A stretch of 64,000 bases of DNA, from NCBI RefSeq assembly GCF_030813495.1, contig NZ_JAUSUI010000006.1, forward strand, positions 124,001 to 188,000, written 5' to 3'. The translations under genes and the position numbers were made by a program. Positions within the stretch are counted from its first letter, which is position 1. Every line of letters begins with the position of its first letter. Below, piece after piece: positions 11,678 through 20,772 of the stretch. The DNA comes from Ancylobacter polymorphus (GTDB lineage Bacteria; Pseudomonadota; Alphaproteobacteria; Rhizobiales; Xanthobacteraceae). The notes beneath the pieces were generated by a model. That model was given only the letters and a program-made list of their open reading frames with translations, was not told the DNA's origin and did not search any database.

Positions 11678-11697
11678 TATTGTACAGCCATTCAATA
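11678..11697. promoter_or_regulatory. Candidate BetI operator, betI side
   Basis: TATTGTACAGCCATTCAATA has 5-bp perfect arms and shares 16 of 20 positions with the dyad at 11490-11509. It ends 28 bp before the betI start codon, a position suited to direct autorepression of betI-betB-betA. The 371-bp intergenic region otherwise shows only promoter-like AT-richer sequence. Confidence 0.65.
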
Positions 11698-11725
11698 GTT
11701 CCCTTCCGTCGATCAGGAGGTGCCG

Positions 11726-13915
11726 TTGGCCCGGGCGAATGCGCAGGCGCAGAAGCCTCCCGCGCGGTTCGATGAGGTGGACGATGAGGCCGATCAGGCC
11801 GGTCAGTCCGCTCCGGTGCGTGGCGATGAAGAAATCCGCCGCCGCGCGCCCGAGGATGTGCGCCGCCGCCAGCTGATCGACGCCACCATCGATTCGCTCG
11901 CCGAGATCGGCTTCAACGCCTCGACCCTGGCGCAGATCGCCCGGCGGGCAGGCGTCTCGCCCGGTCTCGTCGCGCATTATTTCGGCGACAAGGACGGGCT
12001 CCTGGAGGCGACGCTGCGTCACCTCTCGCTGCGGCTCTACCGCGCCACCGCGCAGCGGCTCGCCGCCGCCGATACGCCGCGCGGCCGCGTTCAGGCGCTG
12101 ATCGACGCCAATCTGGCGCCGGAGGAATTCGACCAGCGCACGTCAAGCGTCTGGCTCGCCTTCTGGGGGCAGGTGCTGCATTCCGAGCGGCTGCGCCGGG
12201 TGCAGCGCATCTATCAGGCGCGCATGCTCGCCAATCTGCGCCACGATCTGCGGGCGCTGGTGGCGGCGGAAGATGTGCGCCGCCTCGCCATCACCATCGC
12301 CGCCGTCATTGACGGGCTGTGGCTGCGCTCCTCGCTTTCCGCCGCCGGCGAGACCGACTCGGTCAGCGCCCGGCAGGTTGCCTCGCTTTTCGTCGATGCC
12401 CAGATCGCCGCCGCCGCGCCGGCGCCCCCCACCAACGGACCCGCGACCATGACCAGCCGTCCCCCGCTGCACGCCAACCATATTGGCGGGCATTACCGCC
12501 CGCATGGCGGCGCCACCTTCACCACCGCCAACCCCGCCACCGGCGAGGTTCTGGCGGAGATCGAGATCGCCGGCGAGGCCGAGGTCGAGGCGGCGGTGGC
12601 GGCCGCGCGCACCGGCCAGAAGCGCTGGGCGGCGATGACCGGGGCCGAGCGCGGGCGCATTCTCATGCGGGCGGTCGCCCTGCTGCGCGACCGCAATGAC
12701 GAGCTGGCGCATCTGGAGACGCTCGACACCGGCAAGCCGATCCAGGAAACCAGCGTCGTCGACGTGCTCTCGGGCGCGGACTGCCTCGAATATTATGCCG
12801 GCCTCGCCGCCTCGCTCTCGGGCGAGCATGTCGATCTCGGCCCCAGCGCCTTCGGCTATACAAGGCGCGAGCCGCTCGGCATCGTCGCCGGCATCGGCGC
12901 CTGGAACTATCCCCTGCAGATCGCCTGCTGGAAATCCGCCCCGGCGCTCGCCTGCGGCAATGCGATGATCTTCAAGCCGGCGGAACTCACCCCGCTCACC
13001 GCGCTGAAGCTGGCCGAAATCTATGCCGAGGCCGGCGTGCCGGAGGGCGTGTTCAGCGTGGTGCAGGGCTTTGCCGATACCGGCCGGCTGCTCACCCGCC
13101 ACCCCGCCATCGCCAAGGTCTCGCTCACCGGCGAGGTCGGCACCGGCAAGAAGGTGATGGTGGATGCCGCCGGCACGCTGAAATATGTGACGCTGGAACT
13201 CGGCGGGAAATCGCCGCTCATCGTCTTCGACGACGCCGATCTCGACGATGCGGTGTCCGGCGCGCTGCTGGCGAATTTCTATTCCGCCGGCGAGGTCTGC
13301 TCCAACGGCACCCGCGTCTTCGTGCACGAAAAGGTGCGCCCCGCCTTCCTCGAAAAGCTGAAGGAGCGCGTGGCGAAGATGGTGGTGGGCGATCCGCTCG
13401 ACCCGGCGACCCAGGTCGGCGCGCTCATTTCGCCCGACCATATGGAAAAGGTGCTCAGCTACATCGAGAAGGGGAAGGCGGAGGGCGCGCGCCTGCTGGC
13501 GGGCGGCCACCGCGTCACCCATGGCGCGCTGGGCAAGGGCTGCTTCATAGCTCCCACCGTGTTCGACGGCTGCGCGGACGGGATGAGCATTGTGCGCGAG
13601 GAGATTTTCGGCCCGGTCATGGCCGTTCTGTCCTTCGAAGATGAGGACGAGGTGATCGCCCGCGCCAACGACACCGATTTCGGCCTCGCCGCCGGCGTGT
13701 TCACCAAAGACCTCGCGCGCGGCCACCGGGTGATCGCGCAATTGCAGGCCGGCACCTGCTGGATCAACGCCTACAACATCACGCCGATCGAGCTGCCCTT
13801 CGGCGGTGCCAAGCAGTCCGGCCTCGGGCGGGAGAACGGCAAGGCGGCGATCGAGCACTACACCCAGCTCAAGAGCGTGTATGTCAATCTCGGCCGCGTC
13901 GAGGCGCCCTACTGA
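11726..13915 (+). CDS. betI: BetI-BetB continuous frame: choline-responsive TetR repressor joined to betaine aldehyde dehydrogenase
   Basis: One open frame covers what are normally two proteins. AGGAGG at 11715-11720 lies 5 nt before the TTG at 11726, which is the best start; the GTG at 11720 overlaps the ribosome site. About 40 disordered residues precede a TetR helix-turn-helix ([29 protein letters not shown]) and a BetI ligand domain ending near [11 protein letters not shown]. The frame then passes without a stop through an Ala/Pro linker into complete BetB. Removing one C from the C6 run at 12425-12430 would end BetI at a TGA overlapping the betB ATG (ATGA). So this is a true fusion, a slippage site or a one-base sequence error. 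Confidence 0.8.
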   Translation: MARANAQAQKPPARFDEVDDEADQAGQSAPVRGDEEIRRRAPEDVRRRQLIDATIDSLAEIGFNASTLAQIARRAGVSPGLVAHYFGDKDGLLEATLRHLSLRLYRATAQRLAAADTPRGRVQALIDANLAPEEFDQRTSSVWLAFWGQVLHSERLRRVQRIYQARMLANLRHDLRALVAAEDVRRLAITIAAVIDGLWLRSSLSAAGETDSVSARQVASLFVDAQIAAAAPAPPTNGPATMTSRPPLHANHIGGHYRPHGGATFTTANPATGEVLAEIEIAGEAEVEAAVAAARTGQKRWAAMTGAERGRILMRAVALLRDRNDELAHLETLDTGKPIQETSVVDVLSGADCLEYYAGLAASLSGEHVDLGPSAFGYTRREPLGIVAGIGAWNYPLQIACWKSAPALACGNAMIFKPAELTPLTALKLAEIYAEAGVPEGVFSVVQGFADTGRLLTRHPAIAKVSLTGEVGTGKKVMVDAAGTLKYVTLELGGKSPLIVFDDADLDDAVSGALLANFYSAGEVCSNGTRVFVHEKVRPAFLEKLKERVAKMVVGDPLDPATQVGALISPDHMEKVLSYIEKGKAEGARLLAGGHRVTHGALGKGCFIAPTVFDGCADGMSIVREEIFGPVMAVLSFEDEDEVIARANDTDFGLAAGVFTKDLARGHRVIAQLQAGTCWINAYNITPIELPFGGAKQSGLGRENGKAAIEHYTQLKSVYVNLGRVEAPY
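12449..13915 (+). CDS. betB: BetB, betaine aldehyde dehydrogenase (internal-start form)
   Basis: NAD(P)-dependent oxidation of betaine aldehyde to glycine betaine. From the in-frame ATG at 12449 the product has 488 residues, the usual BetB length. It has the Rossmann and Asn region [24 protein letters not shown], the catalytic Glu in [14 protein letters not shown] and the catalytic Cys in [15 protein letters not shown], all in normal order, and ends with the BetB tail [22 protein letters not shown]. It is joined in frame to BetI upstream (11726-12448). betA begins in the overlap TGATG at 13913-13917, so translation is coupled. Confidence 0.93.
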   Translation: MTSRPPLHANHIGGHYRPHGGATFTTANPATGEVLAEIEIAGEAEVEAAVAAARTGQKRWAAMTGAERGRILMRAVALLRDRNDELAHLETLDTGKPIQETSVVDVLSGADCLEYYAGLAASLSGEHVDLGPSAFGYTRREPLGIVAGIGAWNYPLQIACWKSAPALACGNAMIFKPAELTPLTALKLAEIYAEAGVPEGVFSVVQGFADTGRLLTRHPAIAKVSLTGEVGTGKKVMVDAAGTLKYVTLELGGKSPLIVFDDADLDDAVSGALLANFYSAGEVCSNGTRVFVHEKVRPAFLEKLKERVAKMVVGDPLDPATQVGALISPDHMEKVLSYIEKGKAEGARLLAGGHRVTHGALGKGCFIAPTVFDGCADGMSIVREEIFGPVMAVLSFEDEDEVIARANDTDFGLAAGVFTKDLARGHRVIAQLQAGTCWINAYNITPIELPFGGAKQSGLGRENGKAAIEHYTQLKSVYVNLGRVEAPY

Positions 13916-15585
13916 TGTCGGCCGCCGCGCATGAACTGTTCGATTATGTCATCATCGGCGCCGGCTCGGCCGGCTGCGTGCTGGCCGACCGGCTGAGCGC
14001 GGACGGGAGCAACCGCGTTCTCGTGCTGGAATATGGCGGTTCCGACCGTTCCGTGTTCATCCAGATGCCGAGCGCGCTCTCCATCCCGATGAACATGAAG
14101 AAATACAACTGGATGTATGAGACCGAGCCGGAGCCGGGGCTGGACGGGCGGCGGCTGCACTGCCCGCGCGGCAAGGTGCTGGGCGGCTCCTCCTCGATCA
14201 ACGGGCTCGTCTATATGCGCGGCGCGCCGGCGGATTTCGACCGTTGGCAGGAGGAGGGCGCGCGCGGCTGGTCCTATGCCGATGTGCTGCCCTATTTCCG
14301 CCGGGCGGAAAGCCGGCGCGAGGGCGGGGATGAATATCGCGGCAGCGACGGCCCGCTCGCCACGCGCTATGGCACGCTGGAGAATCCGCTCTACCGGGCG
14401 TTCATCGAGGCGGCGCGGCAGGCCGGCTACCCCGCCAGCGACGACGTGAACGGCTACCAGCAGGAAGGCTTCGGCCGCATGGACATGACCGTCAAGGACG
14501 GCGTGCGCTGGTCGGCGGCCAATGCCTATCTCAAACCCGCGATGAAGCGGGCCAATCTCAAGGTCGAGACCCATGCGCGGGTGGAGCGCATATTGTTCGA
14601 GGGCCGGCGCGCCATCGGCGTGCGCTGGTCGCGCGGCGGCAGCACGCAGGAGGTGCGGGCGGCGCGCGAGGTGATCCTCTCCGGCGGCTCGATCAACTCG
14701 CCGCAGCTGCTCAAGCTCTCCGGCATCGGCAGCGCGGATGAATTGCTCCCCCTCGGCATCGAGATGGTGGCGCACCGGCCGGGCGTGGGGGAGAATCTGC
14801 AGGACCATCTGGAAATCTATTTCCAGCAGGCCTCCACCCAGCCGATCACGCTCTACTCGAAAATGGGGCTGGTCCCGCGCGGGCTGATCGGCGCGCGCTG
14901 GCTGCTGAAGAAGGACGGGCTCGGCGCCACCAACCATTTCGAGGCCTGCGGCTTCATCCGCTCACGCCCCGGCGTCGCCTCGCCGGATATCCAGTATCAT
15001 TTCCTCCCCCTCGCCGTGACCTATGACGGGCAGGGGCTGGCGAGCGAGCATGGCTACCAGGCCCATGTCGGGCCCATGCGCGCCAAGAGCCGGGGCTGGG
15101 TGCGGCTCGCCTCAGCCGACCCCTTCGCGGCGCCGCGCATCCAGTTCAACTACCTCACCCATCCCGATGACAGGGTCGAGTTCCGCGCCGCCGTGCGGCT
15201 GACGCGCGAGATCTTCGCGCAGCCGGCCTTCGCGCCCTATCGCGGGCGGGAAATCCAGCCGGGGGCTGATGTGACGAGCGACGAGGCGATCGACGCCTTT
15301 GTGCGCGAGAAGGTGGAGAGCGCCTATCACCCTTCCTGCACCTGCCGCATGGGATCGCCCTCCGACCCGCTGGCGGTGCTCGACCCGCAGATGCGGGTGA
15401 TCGGGGTGGAGGGGCTGCGGGTGGTGGATTCCTCCGCCATGCCCTCGATCACCAATGCGAATCTGAACGCGCCGACCATCATGATGGCGGAGAAGGCGGC
15501 GGACCATATTCTCGGCAAGCCGCTGCTCGCGCCGTCCAACGCGCCGGTCTATGCCGCGCCGAACTGGCAGAGCGCGCAGCGCTAG
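13915..15585 (+). CDS. betA: BetA, choline dehydrogenase
   Basis: FAD-dependent GMC-family oxidoreductase, membrane associated, that oxidises choline to betaine aldehyde. 556 residues. The N-terminal FAD motif is [22 protein letters not shown] signature 1 is [21 protein letters not shown] and signature 2 is [16 protein letters not shown]. The active-site His is in [12 protein letters not shown] and the last helix is [15 protein letters not shown]. The start codon overlaps the betB stop by one base. Third gene of the betI-betB-betA operon. Confidence 0.96.
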   Translation: MSAAAHELFDYVIIGAGSAGCVLADRLSADGSNRVLVLEYGGSDRSVFIQMPSALSIPMNMKKYNWMYETEPEPGLDGRRLHCPRGKVLGGSSSINGLVYMRGAPADFDRWQEEGARGWSYADVLPYFRRAESRREGGDEYRGSDGPLATRYGTLENPLYRAFIEAARQAGYPASDDVNGYQQEGFGRMDMTVKDGVRWSAANAYLKPAMKRANLKVETHARVERILFEGRRAIGVRWSRGGSTQEVRAAREVILSGGSINSPQLLKLSGIGSADELLPLGIEMVAHRPGVGENLQDHLEIYFQQASTQPITLYSKMGLVPRGLIGARWLLKKDGLGATNHFEACGFIRSRPGVASPDIQYHFLPLAVTYDGQGLASEHGYQAHVGPMRAKSRGWVRLASADPFAAPRIQFNYLTHPDDRVEFRAAVRLTREIFAQPAFAPYRGREIQPGADVTSDEAIDAFVREKVESAYHPSCTCRMGSPSDPLAVLDPQMRVIGVEGLRVVDSSAMPSITNANLNAPTIMMAEKAADHILGKPLLAPSNAPVYAAPNWQSAQR

Positions 15586-15602
15586 GGGCTTTCGGCGGGC
15601 GC

Positions 15603-16541
15603 TCAGGGCGGGTTGGTGCCGGTGGGGGCGCCGACACTGCCGGTCGGCGCGTCCATGGCGGCGGCGCGGGCGGCGGCGCCGGGATGGATCGCCCGCTCGG
15701 CCCGGCGTAGATTGCGGGCGCTGCGATAGGAGGTCGCGAGGGTGCGGCGCAGCCAGTGGCGGAACTGGGCGCGCTGCTCGGCCATGCGATAGCCGAGCGC
15801 GGTCAGCCGCTTTTCCAGTGCGGCGTCGGAGAGCGTGTGGCGGTAGCGCACGAAGATGAGGTGATGAAGCGCCGCCGCCAGGATCAGCATCAGCCCGATG
15901 GAGATCACCACGTCGGAGAGATAGTGCCCGCCAAAGGCGACGCGGCTGAGCCCGACCGCCGCGACGAACATCCCGAGCAGCGTGCCGACCGGCCAGCGCC
16001 ATTCGCGCGGGACGAACAGGACCAGCGGCAGCAGGCAGGCAATGAACGCCCCCTCGCCGGAGGAGAAGGAGTGGTTGCCGAGGCCCGGGGGCCCCATCAC
16101 CCACGGCCCCTGAAACGGCCAGGGACCGCCGAAATGATCCGTGTTCATCGGCCGGGGGCGGCCCCAATAGGGCTTCAGGATACCGTTCACCAGAAGGGCG
16201 GGGCCGAGCAGATACAGGGAGACGAAGAACAGCGCCATGCGCGGCGGCACCAGGCTCGTCTTCGCCGGGAAGGACAGTTTCAGCACCACGCCGACGAGCA
16301 GCAGCAGCGGCAGCGACAGCGAGATGTTGGAGCCGAAGGTGCGGAAATCCTGCAGCAGCGGGATCTGGGCGGCGGGGAAGCTCTTGCCCGGCTCATGGAA
16401 CAGCCCGGCGACGGCAAGGTCGATCTGCGGCAACAGATAGAACAGGAACGAAAGCGCCACGGTCGCGAGGATGGCCGTCGTCAGCGGCGCGCGCGCGAAG
16501 AGGGAGGCCCTGGCGCGCGAAGGTTCGTTCGGATCGGACAT
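15603..16541 (-). CDS. PAP2-family membrane phosphatase
   Basis: Integral-membrane phosphatase of 312 residues with about six hydrophobic segments. The three-part PAP2 signature is present: KPYWGRPRP (KX6RP), HSFSSGEGA (a variant of PSGH) and SRVAFGGHYLSD (SRX5HX3D), so the catalytic His and Asp are kept. A basic, Arg-rich C-terminal tail follows the last helix. Substrate unknown: phosphatidate, undecaprenyl-PP or a lipid A phosphate are possible. Convergent with betA, 17 bp apart, and not obviously part of the methylamine pathway. The 272 bp upstream hold no convincing gene. Confidence 0.87.
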   Translation of the reverse strand: MSDPNEPSRARASLFARAPLTTAILATVALSFLFYLLPQIDLAVAGLFHEPGKSFPAAQIPLLQDFRTFGSNISLSLPLLLLVGVVLKLSFPAKTSLVPPRMALFFVSLYLLGPALLVNGILKPYWGRPRPMNTDHFGGPWPFQGPWVMGPPGLGNHSFSSGEGAFIACLLPLVLFVPREWRWPVGTLLGMFVAAVGLSRVAFGGHYLSDVVISIGLMLILAAALHHLIFVRYRHTLSDAALEKRLTALGYRMAEQRAQFRHWLRRTLATSYRSARNLRRAERAIHPGAAARAAAMDAPTGSVGAPTGTNPP

Positions 16542-16786
16542 GGTCAGTCTGTCTGTCTCAGCGAGAAATCACGGGAAGACGCAGGCGGCGTGGCCTTGGC
16601 GGCTCAGCGGGCGCGGCGTTCTGCCGTAACGGCAGGTGCGGGGCGGGTGCCGGTGGGCTCGCGTGTTTTCGGCATGATCGGTTCCCTCTCGCGCATGCGT
16701 CGCCGGGCCCCCGGGAAGCGGTAGGTTGTTAGCCGCTCTTCGTGGCAAATGCATGGGAAAAGGCGCGGTGCTGCCCGGCAAAATGG

Positions 16787-16813
16787 GCCGGCTTGCCGCT
16801 GACAGAAGCCGGC
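16787..16813 (-). terminator. Terminator after etfB
   Basis: GCCGGCTT (16787-16794) pairs perfectly with AAGCCGGC (16806-16813) around 11 nt, ending 1 bp beyond the etfB stop. On the minus strand the stem is followed by CCATTTTGCC. Likely ends the dgcA-dgcB-etfA-etfB transcript. Confidence 0.65.
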
Positions 16814-16814
16814 T

Positions 16815-17603
16815 TCAGCGCGGGGCGATGAGGCCGAGCGCGCGCAGATGGGCGAGAATCTCCCGCGCCGCTTCCTCCGGCGCCGGATCGACCAGCAGCT
16901 TGCCGCCGCCGCTCGCCGCCACCGTCGCCGCCTTCAGCCGCTCGGCGGCGGAAGCCCCGGCCGCGGCCTTGGCGATGAGTTTCGGGCGCGGACGGTAGGG
17001 GCGTTCTTCCACCTCGTGCGGGGCGGGAGCGCTGGGGGCGGCCTCCCGCATCTCCACCTGTCCGCGCCGCAGACCGGCAAAGGCGAAGGGCAGCGGCGCC
17101 GGCGCGGCCGGATGGACGGTGACGAGCGCCGGCAGCCGCACCACGAGACGCCGCCGCGCCCCGCGTCCCAGCGCCTGTTCGACACTGAGCGTGCCAGCCT
17201 CGGCCCCCGGCGCCAGCGCGGCGGCATCGGCGAGGATGGGACGGCCGAGCGCACGCGCCAGCGTGTAGGGGAGGAGGCCGGTATCCTCGCCCCCCTGGCC
17301 GCTGCGGCCGGCGAGGATGAGGTCGTAGCCGCCGGCTTCCAGCGCCGCGGTGAGCGCGGGAGCGGGATCGGCCTCGGCCGGCATGCGCAGATGCACGAGA
17401 TGGCCGAGCCCATGGCCGAGCGCATCGGTGAGCGGGCCGATCTCCGGCCCGGCATGCAGGCCGGTGACGGTGCCGCCCGATTGGCCGCCGTGCGTCTGCG
17501 CGAGATCCGCCGCCAGCCGCAGCGCCTGAAGCTCCACCGGCACCGGCGCCGGACGGCCGGAAACCCTGTGCCGGCCGGCGGAAAGCAGCAGCGCGATTCT
17601 CAT
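16815..17603 (-). CDS. EtfB-like electron transfer flavoprotein beta subunit of the dimethylglycine pathway
   Basis: Small subunit of a dedicated electron-transfer flavoprotein, 262 residues. Starting at the ATG 17603, whose first bases overlap the etfA stop (ATGA), it opens MRIALLLSAG and has the nucleotide-binding loop AGRSGQGGEDTGLLPYTLARALGRP near residue 110. The sequence is divergent from housekeeping EtfB, as expected of the pathway-specific pair that accepts electrons from dimethylglycine demethylase. A longer open frame to 17858 is only overlap with etfA. Confidence 0.86.
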   Translation of the reverse strand: MRIALLLSAGRHRVSGRPAPVPVELQALRLAADLAQTHGGQSGGTVTGLHAGPEIGPLTDALGHGLGHLVHLRMPAEADPAPALTAALEAGGYDLILAGRSGQGGEDTGLLPYTLARALGRPILADAAALAPGAEAGTLSVEQALGRGARRRLVVRLPALVTVHPAAPAPLPFAFAGLRRGQVEMREAAPSAPAPHEVEERPYRPRPKLIAKAAAGASAAERLKAATVAASGGGKLLVDPAPEEAAREILAHLRALGLIAPR

Positions 17604-18793
17604 GGCGCGCCCTCCTCGCCGAGCAGCCGCAAAAGCGCCGGCATCACCTTCTGCGCGTCCGCCACGATGGCGAGGCCGGCGCGTTCGATCATCGCGGCGT
17701 GGAGATCGGTGTTGACGGCGATCACATGCTCGCAGCGCGCCACGCCTTGGAGATGCTGCGGCGCGCCGGCAATGCCGAGGGCGAAATAGCCGCGTGCCTC
17801 CAGTACCGTGCCGGAGGCGCCGACCTGCGCGGCGCGCGGCATCAGCCCGGCGTCGCACAGCATGCGGCTGGCGCCGGGTGTGCCGCCAAGCGCCGCCACC
17901 AGCATGCGGAACGTGTCGAGATCGCTGACGCCATTGCCGGCGGAGACGACGAAATCGGCTTCCGCCAGCGACACGCGCGCCGGGTCGGCGGGGATGAACT
18001 CGGCGGAGAGAAGGGCGCCGCCCGTCGTCTCCGGGAAGGCGAATTCCACCGGCAGCGCCTCGTGCAGGCTGCCCGCATGCGGGGCGATGGCGTCGATGGC
18101 CAGGCTGAGAAGGCGCGGCGGGGCGCGGCGCTGTTCCACCCGCCGGCCACGCGCGGCGCGGGTCACGGCCTTGGGGCTGAGGCTTTCCGCACCGGCGAAG
18201 AAGGGCTCCCCCGACAGCGCCGCGAGCCGGCGGGCGAGGTCGCCGCCTTCCGCGCTCTCCGGGAACAGCACATGGCGCAGGTCGAGCGCGGCGAGCGCGG
18301 CGTTCAGCGCCAGCGCCTTCGCCTCCGGATCGTAGCCGGTGATTGGCAGCGCCAGCACGCGGTCGGCGCCGGCGGCGCCGAGTTCCTCGCTCGACCCGTC
18401 GACCAGCGCCAGCACCGCCCCGCCGCCGGCGTCCGCCAGCAGGCGGGCGGCACCGAACAATTGCCGGTCATGGGCGGAAAGCCGCCCGCCCGGCGCGTCC
18501 GGCACCAGGGCGACGAGAAAGGCGGGCTCCGCGATGACCACGCGGCGCGGCGCGGCCTCCGCCTCCACCGGCGCAGCGACCGCCACGACGGATACTGCCG
18601 GGGCGCGCTGGCTGCGGTCGAGCCGGCGGCGCAGCGTGCCGGGCACGAGGGCAAGGCGTTCTTCCGCGCGCGGGTCGCGGCGCAGGCGGCCGGAGGTGGC
18701 GGGCGTGGCGGCGAGATCGAAGCGCGGCCGGGCGCCGCCGGGCACGAGATGGGCGGCGCGCTCCATGCGCGGGTCCTTGCGCGGGCGGCTCAT
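17600..18793 (-). CDS. EtfA-like electron transfer flavoprotein alpha subunit of the dimethylglycine pathway
   Basis: 397 residues. The C-terminal FAD-binding domain is recognisable in GIAGAPQHLQGVARCEHVIAVNTDLHAAMIERAGLAIVADA, a divergent form of the EtfA signature. About 95 Arg/Ala/Pro-rich residues precede the first Rossmann-like strand (RRVVIAEPAFLVALV), an unusual extension that is also reported in Etf pairs of dgcAB clusters. The ATG overlaps the dgcB stop by 4 bp and the stop overlaps the etfB start. Likely carries electrons from DgcA/DgcB to the quinone pool. Confidence 0.86.
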   Translation of the reverse strand: MSRPRKDPRMERAAHLVPGGARPRFDLAATPATSGRLRRDPRAEERLALVPGTLRRRLDRSQRAPAVSVVAVAAPVEAEAAPRRVVIAEPAFLVALVPDAPGGRLSAHDRQLFGAARLLADAGGGAVLALVDGSSEELGAAGADRVLALPITGYDPEAKALALNAALAALDLRHVLFPESAEGGDLARRLAALSGEPFFAGAESLSPKAVTRAARGRRVEQRRAPPRLLSLAIDAIAPHAGSLHEALPVEFAFPETTGGALLSAEFIPADPARVSLAEADFVVSAGNGVSDLDTFRMLVAALGGTPGASRMLCDAGLMPRAAQVGASGTVLEARGYFALGIAGAPQHLQGVARCEHVIAVNTDLHAAMIERAGLAIVADAQKVMPALLRLLGEEGAP

Positions 18794-20721
18794 GCCGGCA
18801 CCTGCGCTGACCGGGCCGGGGCGGTGCCGGCCTTTTCCACCGCCATCAGCACCAGCTCGGCAATGTCATGCACCGCCGGGCGCTCGCCGGTGACGCCTTC
18901 CAGCATGGCGGAGCATTGCGGGCAGGCCACCGCGACGATGCCGGCGCCGGTGGCGGCTGCCTGGCCCATGCGGATGTCGGGAATGCGCCGCTCGCCCTCG
19001 ATATCGGACACCGGCGCGCCGCCGCCGCCACCACAGCACATGGAGCGCTTGCCGGAACGCTCCATCTCCAGCCGCGCGATGCCCAGCCGGTCGAGCAGGC
19101 GGCGCGGGGCGTCCACCTCGCCATTGTAGCGGCCGAGATAGCAGGGGTCGTGATAGGTGACGCGGGCCGCCTCCAGCGCGCCGAGCGTGAGCCGGCCGGT
19201 GGCGGCCAGTTCGTCGAGAAAGGCGGTGTGGTGCACCACCTCATAAGTGCCGCCAAAGGCGCTGTACTCGTTGCGCAGCGCGTGCAGCGCGTGCGGATCG
19301 GCGGTGAGGATGCGGGCGAAGCGGTAGCGCGCCAGCGTCTCGATATTGGCACGGGCGAGGCGCTGGAAGCCGGCCTCGTCGCCGAGACGGCGGGCGAGGT
19401 CGCCGCAATCGCGTTCCTCCGCGCCGAGCACGGCAAAGTCGACGCCGGCCTTCTGCAGCAGGGTGACCAGCGCGCGCAGCGTGCGGCCATAGCGCAGATC
19501 ATAGGCGCCTTCGCCGAGCCAGAGCAGAATTTCCGCTTCGCCCTTTTGCGCCATCAGCGGCAGGGTAAGGCCGGCGGCGAAATCGGTGCGGCCAGTGAGC
19601 GGGCGCCCGCCGGGTTCGTCGGCATAGCGCAGTTCCATCAGCGGCGCGGCGGCCTTGGCCGGCAGCGCGCCGAGTTCCAGCGTCTGGAAGCGGCGCAGGT
19701 CGAGGATGGCGTCGACATGCTCGATCATCATCGGGCATTCCTCGACGCAGGCGCGGCAGGTGGTGCAGGACCACAGCGTGTCCGGGTGGATCATCGCCGC
19801 TTCGCCGACGATGGGCAGGCCCGGCCCACCGACCCCGGCGACGGGGCGGGCGTTCGGGTAGGGGCTGCCGGCGTAAGCGGCGTTGGTGCCGCCGGGCTGG
19901 AGGCTGGCGGCGAGGTCCTGGATGAGGCGCTTGGGGTTCAGCGGCTGACCGGCGGCGAAGGCCGGGCAGGCGATTTCGCAGCGCCCGCACTGGATGCAGG
20001 CGTCGAAACCGATCAGCCGGTTGACGGCGAAATCCTCCGGCATCGCCACGCCGAGGCGGGGCGCGTCAAGGTCGAGCGGGGCCAGCGCAGTGGCGCGCTC
20101 ATCCATGAACCGTCCGGGGCGGGGATGGGCGACGAGATGAGCGGCGCCGGCAAAGGCGTGGCGCATCGGGCCCCGGTCGATCTGCAAGGCGAGCCCGATG
20201 CCGCCGATGGCCGCGAAGGCGAGGCCGAGCAGGCCGAGCGGGCGCAGCGCCCCGCCGAGCGAGGCGTCGAGCGCGACGAGGAAGCCGCCGCCGCTATAGG
20301 CGGCGAGCAGGAAGGGCAAAATCTGAAAGCGCCCGCCGGAAAGCCGTGCCGGCTTTGTCGGGTAGCGCCGCCGCCCGACCATCGCCCCGCCAGCAAAGGC
20401 GGCGGCGAAGGCCAGCGCGGTGAGCCACCAGAACAGGCGCGCATCGCCCAGCGCGGGGATGAGGCCGATGAGCGCGAGGCTTGAACCGGCGAGCAGCCCG
20501 CCGGCGGCCAGCGCGTGCATGCGGGCGGCATAAGGATCGCGCCCCACCACATGGTGGACATCGACGAGATAGCGTTTCGGCAGGGCCATGAGGCCCGCCG
20601 CCCAGTCCACCCGCGCCGCCCGGCCGATGCGCCACGCCCGCGCGCGGCGGGCGGCGAGGGCGCCGGCGATCACCAGCATGGCGAGGACAATGAGGGAGAG
20701 GAGAAGCGCGAGGTCCGTCAT
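18790..20721 (-). CDS. dgcB: DgcB-like iron-sulfur subunit of dimethylglycine demethylase
   Basis: 643 residues. Three to five hydrophobic segments lie in the first 190 residues, then two 4Fe-4S motifs, CIQCGRCEIACP (about residue 240) and CTTCRACVEECP (about residue 318), and two heterodisulfide-reductase-type CCG domains, one with HDPCYLGRYNG...MCCGGGGG, one with VACPQCSAML. This is the DgcB/GlpC-HdrD type of membrane-bound electron carrier. It lies between dgcA and the etf pair with 4-bp overlap to etfA. It probably passes electrons from dimethylglycine oxidation to the respiratory chain. Confidence 0.92.
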   Translation of the reverse strand: MTDLALLLSLIVLAMLVIAGALAARRARAWRIGRAARVDWAAGLMALPKRYLVDVHHVVGRDPYAARMHALAAGGLLAGSSLALIGLIPALGDARLFWWLTALAFAAAFAGGAMVGRRRYPTKPARLSGGRFQILPFLLAAYSGGGFLVALDASLGGALRPLGLLGLAFAAIGGIGLALQIDRGPMRHAFAGAAHLVAHPRPGRFMDERATALAPLDLDAPRLGVAMPEDFAVNRLIGFDACIQCGRCEIACPAFAAGQPLNPKRLIQDLAASLQPGGTNAAYAGSPYPNARPVAGVGGPGLPIVGEAAMIHPDTLWSCTTCRACVEECPMMIEHVDAILDLRRFQTLELGALPAKAAAPLMELRYADEPGGRPLTGRTDFAAGLTLPLMAQKGEAEILLWLGEGAYDLRYGRTLRALVTLLQKAGVDFAVLGAEERDCGDLARRLGDEAGFQRLARANIETLARYRFARILTADPHALHALRNEYSAFGGTYEVVHHTAFLDELAATGRLTLGALEAARVTYHDPCYLGRYNGEVDAPRRLLDRLGIARLEMERSGKRSMCCGGGGGAPVSDIEGERRIPDIRMGQAAATGAGIVAVACPQCSAMLEGVTGERPAVHDIAELVLMAVEKAGTAPARSAQVPA

Positions 20722-20772
20722 GAGGCGCCGCCGTCACTCGATTGCCCGGGGATGACGGTGCCTATCATCGCC

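Noticed and set aside
16569..16781. 70-codon minus-strand frame between the PAP2 and etfB genes
   Set aside because: Arg/Pro-rich composition, no ribosome site and no domain.
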